Part shown: positions 1 through 4,821 of the stretch, one piece after another
Position numbering within the stretch: position 1 is the stretch's first letter
How the letters are laid out: each line of letters starts with the position of its first letter
Assembly (NCBI GenBank): GCA_015662785.1
Contig: DQTM01000125.1
Span: forward strand, 1-6,413
Length of the DNA stretch: 6,413 bases
Source: Sulfurospirillum arcachonense
Lineage (GTDB): Bacteria; Campylobacterota; Campylobacteria; Campylobacterales; Sulfurospirillaceae
Direction: 5' to 3'
Program-made: the position numbers and the translations under genes
The notes under the pieces: model-generated
What the model was told of the DNA's origin: nothing
What the model saw: the letters and a program-made list of their open reading frames with translations, nothing else
The model's database searches: none

Positions 1-131
1 TTATCATTTGCAGCTTTTGAATCATAACTAAGAAGAAAATCAACAAAACTTCCCTCTTCTCCTTTTAAAGAATTATACAAACCATAACTACTGGCCGCCA
101 TTGGGTCTATCATAAAAAGATTACTGTTCAT
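1..131 (-). CDS. 5' part of an unidentified gene, possibly flagellar hook-length control (fliK-like)
   Basis: The frame opens at an ATG at 131-129 and stays open to the left edge, giving 43 complete codons. The visible N-terminus starts MNSNLFMIDPMAASSYG and continues through a hydrophilic stretch with GSFVDFLLSYDSKAAND near the edge. There is no signal peptide or membrane segment. AAGGAG (142-137 on the minus strand) lies 5 nt before the ATG, which supports both the start and the reality of the gene. A GG-N10-GC element resembling a sigma-54 promoter lies just upstream. In Campylobacterota sigma-54 drives the rod/hook class of flagellar genes, and the soluble N-terminus with a short 'F-x-D-F-L' segment is loosely like FliK-type proteins. 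That identity is inference from promoter and style, not from a recognised domain. The gene is real with good confidence; the function is weak. Confidence 0.75.
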   Translation of the reverse strand, partial: MNSNLFMIDPMAASSYGLYNSLKGEEGSFVDFLLSYDSKAAND

Positions 132-136
132 TTGAA

Positions 137-142
137 CTCCTT
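137..142 (-). promoter_or_regulatory. Strong ribosome binding site of the left-edge gene
   Basis: Read on the minus strand this is AAGGAG, followed by TTCAA and the ATG at 131. It decides that this edge-truncated frame is a real gene. It overlaps the palindrome TTACATGTAA (141-150) by two bases. Confidence 0.8.
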
Positions 143-150
143 ACATGTAA
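141..150. repeat. Palindrome TTACATGTAA, one of five TACATGTA sites
   Basis: A perfect 10-bp palindrome between the ribosome binding site and the candidate sigma-54 promoter of the left-edge gene. The 8-bp core TACATGTA recurs at 513-520, 789-796, 1270-1277 and 2505-2512; three of the five sites have the full 10 bp (141-150, 788-797, 2504-2513). The other four lie inside genes, so it is unlikely to be a simple operator. Confidence 0.6.
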
Positions 151-156
151 ACTAAA

Positions 157-170
157 GCAAATTTTATGCC
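157..170 (-). promoter_or_regulatory. Candidate sigma-54 (RpoN) -24/-12 promoter
   Basis: On the minus strand the sequence reads AAGGCATAAAATTTGCTTT. GG (170-169) and GC (158-157) are separated by exactly 10 nt, and GGCA plus TTGCT match the RpoN consensus TGGCAC-N5-TTGCW; the T before GG and the C-G after GGCA differ. The predicted start near 145 would leave a leader of about 14 nt that just includes the AAGGAG ribosome binding site. The geometry is right for the left-edge gene. AT-rich DNA gives chance partial matches, so this is a candidate only. Confidence 0.5.
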
Positions 171-179
171 TTATTTTAT

Positions 180-185
180 TACAAT
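180..185 (+). promoter_or_regulatory. Probable -10 box of the small membrane-protein gene
   Basis: TACAAT sits 21 nt before the ATG at 207, after a T-rich stretch (161-180). In Campylobacterota a periodic T-rich region often stands in for a -35 box. The predicted start is near 192, giving a very short leader with AGGA (197-200) as the ribosome binding site. Confidence 0.4.
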
Positions 186-206
186 AACAAAAAAATAGGA
201 AAAACA

Positions 207-674
207 ATGAAAGAACTTTTTGAACACTATGCAAGTATAGTTATTTTTTTACATATACTATCTGCTGTTATTTGGGTTGGTGGTATGATTGCTATCAGAT
301 TTGCTGTGCATCCAAGCCTTCAAAGTATAGATGACCCTCAAATCAAACTTGGTAAAACTCTACAAATAGTAGGTAGACTTTTCCATATAGTATTGCCATT
401 TATATTTGTGAGCCTTATTACTGCACTTATCATGATTATTGGGGCTGGTTTTAGTGGTGGGCTCGTGCATCTTAAAGAGGCTATTTGGACTATTATGACT
501 CTGAATTTTGTCTACATGTACATTAAAAGATATAAAGCTGTAAAACTATTTGACAAAGGAGATTTAGCCGCTTCTAAAAAAGCAGTTGCCCTCTTACCTA
601 CTGTTTTACTACCAATAAACATAGTTCTAGGTTTAATAGCAATCTTTTCAGGGGTAGTTCTTAGGGGCTTTTAA
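207..674 (+). CDS. Small four-helix inner-membrane protein, CopD/HemJ-like
   Basis: A 155-residue protein with four hydrophobic segments at about residues 10-31, 59-82, 92-108 and 127-152. Basic residues (KRYKAVK, about 108-113) lie between helices 3 and 4. Helix 1 carries H16 and a W-V-G-G turn (23-26), a pattern like the first helix of CopD-domain and HemJ-type proteins, and K90 lies just before helix 3. In those families a conserved His/Lys pair is linked to heme or copper handling, but I cannot show a ligand here, so no reaction is assigned. The ATG is preceded by AGGA 6 nt upstream. The gene stands alone on its strand, diverges from the left-edge gene and overlaps the following minus-strand gene by 14 bp at the 3' ends. 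It could also be a generic uncharacterised membrane protein. Confidence 0.85.
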   Translation: MKELFEHYASIVIFLHILSAVIWVGGMIAIRFAVHPSLQSIDDPQIKLGKTLQIVGRLFHIVLPFIFVSLITALIMIIGAGFSGGLVHLKEAIWTIMTLNFVYMYIKRYKAVKLFDKGDLAASKKAVALLPTVLLPINIVLGLIAIFSGVVLRGF

Positions 675-1338
675 ACATCCTATATGCCATTACAAGGTTA
701 AAACATAACTCACTTAACATCATAAGTTCCCAGTGAGAGATGATTTCTAAAAATGGCATACCCTCTTCTAAGTTTTCAAAATCTACGTTACATGTAAAGC
801 CATAGTTCATATCAGGTGAGCCTATCTCAGGTAAGTCACTTGCATATATGAGTGAAAAAAGTATATTTGTATCTCTTTTGTGACGGCGAATTCTTTTTAG
901 AGTTCCTGCATAATCTCTTTCACTCAACATGATTTGAGCGTGTATGTTGTGAGATAGAACGTTTCTAACAAAAGAAACTATATCAAAAAAGTCTTCAAAC
1001 TGCTCACCAAGTCGTATCTGCATAAACTCTCTAAATGAGCTTTCAAGCCTTAAAGCTTCTACCGTTGCCATGCAAATACCTCTAAAAGCGTTAAACTCTA
1101 CAAAGTATTCAAAGAGTGTAATCTCACTACTTTTGTTTGCATCATTCAACAATTCTTTTATGATAGCTGGATTAAAATGGTATATTTGAGACTCATCAAA
1201 AGTTCTCTTTACACTCAAATCATTTTTTGTCAAATCTTCTTTTTTTGATAAATTTCCAAAAAACTCGCCTACATGTAAGAAATAAAAATTTTGCTCTACT
1301 AAAAGAAGAGCATCATCTAAGAGGACACTATTTGACAT
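661..1338 (-). CDS. Helical protein with HEPN-like R-N-x3-H motif, coupled to the molybdoenzyme gene
   Basis: 225 residues, no signal peptide or membrane helix, predicted mostly helical. I do not recognise a named family with certainty. Residues about 75-135 form two probable helices ending in FVRNVLSHNIH (R125, N126, H130). This fits the Rx4-6H motif with a polar residue after the Arg, which is the active-site signature of HEPN ribonuclease-like domains. The later part (about 180-215) is acidic with two Trp/Leu-rich segments. The gene is last in a three-gene operon and starts 22 bp inside the molybdoenzyme gene, with AGGAG 5 nt before its ATG. A dedicated TorD/NarJ-type chaperone would be a conventional partner in this place and would also be helical and of this size, but I see no TorD motif. 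The reading frame is intact; function is open. Confidence 0.85.
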   Translation of the reverse strand: MSNSVLLDDALLLVEQNFYFLHVGEFFGNLSKKEDLTKNDLSVKRTFDESQIYHFNPAIIKELLNDANKSSEITLFEYFVEFNAFRGICMATVEALRLESSFREFMQIRLGEQFEDFFDIVSFVRNVLSHNIHAQIMLSERDYAGTLKRIRRHKRDTNILFSLIYASDLPEIGSPDMNYGFTCNVDFENLEEGMPFLEIISHWELMMLSELCFNLVMAYRMFKSP

Positions 1339-3035
1339 TTAATCTCCTGATATATAGCACTTTTTCCCTCTTCGCTCATCGCGTGAGGTGTTAACATATT
1401 TGAGTCTTTATGACCTGAGTATAAAAGCATACAGTCATCTCTTAGATTTTCATCATTTTTGACTATGTAATCACATTCATAAGTCCCATTGGATAGCTTA
1501 ATGGTTTGGTTATCTTTTAAACCTAGACATATAGGCACATAAAGAAATTGATTTGTTTTAAACTGAGAATTTAGAGATTTATTGTACTTGGAGTTAAGAA
1601 GATAAAAACCCTCTTCCAAATCTTCTTCTTTAAAGTCATCATAAAAATCATCAAAAAATTCAAACTTACCGCTGTCAGTATAAAACTCTTTTTCATAAGG
1701 TATGCTCTCATATATTTTAGATATAGCTCGTCCATCTCTTAAGGTAGAATTTGAGTTTTTTATCTCTTTTATATACTCTTTTTCACTTTTAAGCTCAACT
1801 CCAAGTTGCTTACAAAGCTCATACTCACTAATACCTATGTTGGTATCACTTATCTTTGGCATATCTCCTACAAACTCTTGTCCGTATGATAGCTTTAAAT
1901 CATTCTTTTCCAAAAATGTTTTTGCTGGGATTATGAGGTCTGCCATTTTGGAAGTCTCATTTTCATATAAACCAAAATAAACTACAAACTTAGCTTTGCT
2001 TAGCCCCTCTTTTATTTTTGGAGTACAAGGTGTCTGATTGACTGGACTTCCACCTTGTATAAAAACAAAATCATAATTTGAAAAGTCAATAGTTGGCTTG
2101 TACACAGTTTTTTTATTTTTACTTTGAAATGGTTTAGCATATCCAAAATCACTACTTGAGAGATATCCAACGCCACACCCAACTTTACCAAATAACCCGA
2201 GCATTGCAGCAAAAGAGTCGATGGATCTAAAAACACTATGCCCAAAGCTATATTTTTGAGGACCAACTCCAAGTAAAAATGATACTTTTTTCCCTTTTAT
2301 AATTGAGAGTATTTTCTGAGCTTCAATCATACATACACCACTTCTATACTCTAACATAACGATAGGTTGAGAGTTAACAAAGTCTATAAAATAATCAAAA
2401 TTTTCAGTACGATTTTCTATAAACTCTTCATCATCCATCTGTTCCATATAAGCCATACGAGAAAGTAACATAGCTAGATATATGTCTCCTCTTGGTTTTA
2501 TGTTTACATGTAAGTCTGCTTTTTTAGCAATATCGGTTTTATATGGGTCTATGACTATGATAGTCTTGCCCTTTAGAGCTGGAAGCATATGAGAATTAGT
2601 TACACTTGGATTTCTCCCCCAGATAATAACCACATCACTTTTTTCAACTTGGATAGGACCCCAAGTTAAATCAACTCCTCTTCCCTCTTCTATACCAAAT
2701 GAGCCAGCACCCTCACATAAAGAGCCCTTTGCTATATCAGAGTTCGCAAAAGCTAACTTTGTTATACCTTGCATGACTCCTAGGTTTCCACTACCTTTGT
2801 AGTACAGGCTATTTTTATCTTTTTTTTCTTTTACTATAGATATAGCCTCTTCTATACTTATCTCTTTACCATGAAGTGTAGGTTTTTCTATACGAGCAAA
2901 CTTGTGAAAGTTGTTCATATGATGACAAAGATAACCTTGTGTAATTGGATGAGCTTTTTCACCTTTAAGGTTTAGCTTATCATCAACTTCTATGCTACAC
3001 CCATCAAAACAATCAAGTGGACAAGTTGTTATCAT
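1317..3035 (-). CDS. Molybdopterin oxidoreductase, compact cytoplasmic [4Fe-4S] type
   Basis: A 572-residue member of the DMSO reductase/formate dehydrogenase (MopB) superfamily. The N-terminal iron-sulfur domain has C5, C9, C13 and C37 (CPLDCFDGC, then GYLC), the C-x3-C-x3-C spacing of one branch. C107 in GSLCEGAG lines up with the molybdenum-ligand Sec/Cys of FdhF and NapA (RV-U/C-HGPS type), so a Cys-ligated Mo or W is expected. Cofactor-binding landmarks are SDVVIIWGRNP (133-143), VIDPYKTDIAKKADLHVNI (161-179) and a short C-terminal MGD-binding domain (about 475-570) with NMLTPHAMSE. There is no twin-arginine signal, so it should work in the cytoplasm. It is short for the superfamily, and no electron-transfer or membrane subunit is adjacent. 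The substrate cannot be told. The ATG lies 4 nt after the upstream stop with no clear Shine-Dalgarno sequence, implying coupled translation. Confidence 0.93.
   Translation of the reverse strand: MITTCPLDCFDGCSIEVDDKLNLKGEKAHPITQGYLCHHMNNFHKFARIEKPTLHGKEISIEEAISIVKEKKDKNSLYYKGSGNLGVMQGITKLAFANSDIAKGSLCEGAGSFGIEEGRGVDLTWGPIQVEKSDVVIIWGRNPSVTNSHMLPALKGKTIIVIDPYKTDIAKKADLHVNIKPRGDIYLAMLLSRMAYMEQMDDEEFIENRTENFDYFIDFVNSQPIVMLEYRSGVCMIEAQKILSIIKGKKVSFLLGVGPQKYSFGHSVFRSIDSFAAMLGLFGKVGCGVGYLSSSDFGYAKPFQSKNKKTVYKPTIDFSNYDFVFIQGGSPVNQTPCTPKIKEGLSKAKFVVYFGLYENETSKMADLIIPAKTFLEKNDLKLSYGQEFVGDMPKISDTNIGISEYELCKQLGVELKSEKEYIKEIKNSNSTLRDGRAISKIYESIPYEKEFYTDSGKFEFFDDFYDDFKEEDLEEGFYLLNSKYNKSLNSQFKTNQFLYVPICLGLKDNQTIKLSNGTYECDYIVKNDENLRDDCMLLYSGHKDSNMLTPHAMSEEGKSAIYQEIKCQIVSS
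1344..1348 (-). promoter_or_regulatory. Ribosome binding site embedded in the end of the molybdoenzyme gene
   Basis: AGGAG on the minus strand lies 5 nt before the ATG at 1338 and is read as part of Gln-Glu codons of the molybdoenzyme. Translation of the upstream gene must pass over this site, so the output of the helical protein is probably tied to it. It decides the ATG, since the next in-frame Met is residue 90. Confidence 0.75.
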
Positions 3036-3039
3036 AGGA

Positions 3040-3834
3040 CTATTTAAACTCTATCTTGAGCAACTCTGAAAAACGTTTAGGTGCTAGTATAATTATCTCT
3101 GTTTTATATGAAGAGATATTTTGAGTATCAACTACACTCCAAATTTTGTCTACTTTATAACTGCTTTTTTTACCATTTATGTATATTGCACTATTTTTTG
3201 CTTTATCAACATCTTCTTTTGAAAGAAAAATAGTGAGTTTTCCTTTTGATATATCATAAGCATCTACTAAAGGTGTTCCTACGTTTACAAAATCACCTTT
3301 GTTTACATATATTTTGTAAATTAGAAAACCTTTTTTAATATTGACACTCTTTTTTTCTATAGTATCTTCTAGAGAAGCTATTTTAAACTCTAAATCACTT
3401 ATAGATACTTTTAAATTTTCTAATGAATTTTCCAAGCTTAAGACTTGGTTACTTGCGTTTATAAGGTTTATAAGCTCTGCATCTTTACTTGTTCTTGATT
3501 TTGTTTTCAAATCTTTTATTTTTTTATAATTAGATTCTCTAATACGCTCCACTTCTCTTGAGTTTCGCACATTTTTACTTGTTAACTCCATGGTTCTAGT
3601 TAGGCTTGCAAGTTTTGTTTTTGAACTTTTTAACTCTTTTTTGTTTAACAAATCATCTATTTGGAGTAAAATTCCTCCATTTGATACTTTTCCTTCTGCC
3701 TCTTTAAAAGCAGATATTATTTCCCCACTTGCTGTTGCTTTTATGGAGTAGGCTTCGTAAGGCTCAACTTTGGCATAATAAATGCTTGCATTTAGGCTAA
3801 GGGCTAAAACAAATAGGCTTAACAGATATTTCAT
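3040..3834 (-). CDS. Periplasmic adaptor protein (HlyD/membrane-fusion type)
   Basis: 264 residues with a clear signal peptide (MKYLLSLFVLALSLNA, probable cleavage before SIYY). The layout is that of a membrane-fusion/efflux adaptor: first lipoyl half-motif (about 29-60, ATASGEI then GGILLQID), a long coiled-coil hairpin (about 64-165) rich in Lys, Glu, Leu and Ser, second lipoyl half (about 167-194, IYVNKGDFVNVGTPLVDAY), then a beta-barrel-like region (about 197-235). Such proteins bridge an inner-membrane pump and a TolC-like channel. No pump or channel gene is adjacent, and the barrel and membrane-proximal parts are shorter than in typical RND adaptors. It is first in an operon with the molybdoenzyme. 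AGAGGA lies 7 nt before the ATG. It might instead serve another coiled-coil periplasmic role. Confidence 0.88.
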   Translation of the reverse strand: MKYLLSLFVLALSLNASIYYAKVEPYEAYSIKATASGEIISAFKEAEGKVSNGGILLQIDDLLNKKELKSSKTKLASLTRTMELTSKNVRNSREVERIRESNYKKIKDLKTKSRTSKDAELINLINASNQVLSLENSLENLKVSISDLEFKIASLEDTIEKKSVNIKKGFLIYKIYVNKGDFVNVGTPLVDAYDISKGKLTIFLSKEDVDKAKNSAIYINGKKSSYKVDKIWSVVDTQNISSYKTEIIILAPKRFSELLKIEFK

Positions 3835-3866
3835 ATATAGTTCCTCTTAATTAGTTATTTATCTGT

Positions 3867-3872
3867 TATTAT
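3867..3872 (+). promoter_or_regulatory. Probable extended -10 promoter of panE
   Basis: TATTAT with an upstream TG at 3864-3865 (TGTTATTAT) forms an extended -10 box 31 nt before the ATG at 3904. There is no convincing -35. It shares five bases with the opposite-strand -10 box. Confidence 0.45.
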
Positions 3873-3873
3873 A
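3868..3873 (-). promoter_or_regulatory. Probable -10 box of the adaptor/molybdoenzyme operon
   Basis: A perfect TATAAT on the minus strand, preceded by TTG. The predicted start near 3861 gives a leader of about 26 nt with AGAGGA before the ATG at 3834. No good -35 is found at normal spacing. This is the only clear promoter for the three-gene operon. Confidence 0.5.
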
Positions 3874-3890
3874 CAAAAGTTTATGTAAAT

Positions 3891-3895
3891 GAGGG
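3891..3895 (+). promoter_or_regulatory. Ribosome binding site that sets the panE start
   Basis: GAGGG lies 8 nt before the ATG at 3904. The earlier in-frame ATG at 3889 overlaps this site and has no Shine-Dalgarno sequence before it, so the start is placed at 3904. Confidence 0.7.
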
Positions 3896-3903
3896 TTAAT
3901 CAA

Positions 3904-4821
3904 ATGAAAATACTTATCATTGGTGCTGGTGGAGTTGGTGGGTATATTGGTGCTAAACTAATCAAAAGTGGCTATCTTGATGTAACAATCATAGCTCGTG
4001 GAAAACACCTTAAAGCTATAAAAACTAACGGTCTCACAATACAAGATGAAGATAAAAAATTCAACATAAATACCTATCATATAACAGATGATATAACACA
4101 AAATGAACCTTATGATTTTGTGATAGTTACAACAAAATCTTATGACATTATAGAAGCATTAGAGAGTGTAAAAAGCTCAATCACAGACAATACAATTCTT
4201 ATGACAACAGCAAATGGTGTTGGCTATAAAGATAAAATAAAAAAACATTTTCCTAAAAACCCTATTTGTGAAGCTTGTATATATATACTTTCAAACATTA
4301 CAAAACCAGGAACAATAAAAAAATATGGTGGAGTTTTTCAACTCTTCATAGGCTCAGATGAAATAGCTCCAAAAAAACTTGAAGAGATTTATCATATTTT
4401 TAATAATGCAAATTTAAAAACAAAAATTTCACAAGATATAAAACTGCAATGTTGGAGAAAATATCTTTTCATAAGTGCATTTGCTACGATGACTAGCTTT
4501 TACAATGCAAGTATGGGAGAAATTGTAAAAGAGCATGAGCGTGAATTAAGAGACGTTTTAAGCGAAATTATAGCATTAGCAAATAAAAAAGGCATTAACC
4601 TCACTTCAAAAAACTTAGAAGATTCAATAAGCCAAGCAAAAAGCAAGATTCCTTACAATGCAACAACTTCTATGTTATTGGATTTTAGAAACAAACGAAG
4701 AAGCGAAATAGATTCTCTTACTGGTTATGTTTGTATTGAAGGTGATAGACTTGAAGTAAAAGTAGAAACCATAAAATCTCTTTACAAATGGCTTCTGATT
4801 AAAGACATAGAGAACAGTTAA
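3904..4821 (+). CDS. panE: 2-dehydropantoate 2-reductase (ketopantoate reductase)
   Basis: A 305-residue ApbA/PanE family enzyme that reduces 2-dehydropantoate to pantoate with NADPH, the second step of pantothenate and CoA synthesis, in the cytoplasm. The Rossmann motif GAGGVGGYIG is at residues 7-16, immediately after the Met, as expected for the family. R32 is placed to hold the NADP phosphate. K78 (TTKSYD), N104 (TANGVG), K186 (CWRKYLF), S256 (TSMLLD) and E268 (SEIDSLTGY) match the coenzyme, substrate and catalytic positions of E. coli PanE (K72, N98, K176, S244, E256). The start at 3904 is favoured over 3889 by GAGGG at 3891-3895. The C-terminus (about 281-305) is slightly unusual, lacking the common G-I-x-T/V-P turn. 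The 3' end overlaps the convergent HD-GYP gene by 4 bp (TTAA). Other ApbA members act on different keto acids, so the substrate is probable, not proven. Confidence 0.88.
   Translation: MKILIIGAGGVGGYIGAKLIKSGYLDVTIIARGKHLKAIKTNGLTIQDEDKKFNINTYHITDDITQNEPYDFVIVTTKSYDIIEALESVKSSITDNTILMTTANGVGYKDKIKKHFPKNPICEACIYILSNITKPGTIKKYGGVFQLFIGSDEIAPKKLEEIYHIFNNANLKTKISQDIKLQCWRKYLFISAFATMTSFYNASMGEIVKEHERELRDVLSEIIALANKKGINLTSKNLEDSISQAKSKIPYNATTSMLLDFRNKRRSEIDSLTGYVCIEGDRLEVKVETIKSLYKWLLIKDIENS

Noticed and set aside
788..797. TTACATGTAA as a regulator operator
   Set aside because: This copy and three others are inside coding sequence away from promoters, so a general operator role is unlikely; kept as an enriched word instead.
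1317..1338. Frameshift or mis-called start at the molybdoenzyme/helical-protein overlap
   Set aside because: Both frames are intact, the downstream ATG has a well-spaced AGGAG, and short overlaps are normal in coupled operons.
1702..1980. Plus-strand open frame inside the molybdoenzyme gene
   Set aside because: It is opposite a well-supported enzyme, has low-complexity Ser/Phe-rich composition and no recognisable domain.
2012..2272. Second minus-strand frame inside the molybdoenzyme gene
   Set aside because: Out-of-frame shadow of conserved coding sequence with no ribosome binding site or domain.
3341..3529. Plus-strand open frame opposite the adaptor coiled coil
   Set aside because: Explained by the biased codons of the Lys/Glu/Leu-rich coiled coil; no independent support.
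3889..3903. Upstream ATG giving panE five extra residues
   Set aside because: No ribosome binding site precedes it, it overlaps the GAGGG that serves the ATG at 3904, and family members begin directly at the Rossmann motif.
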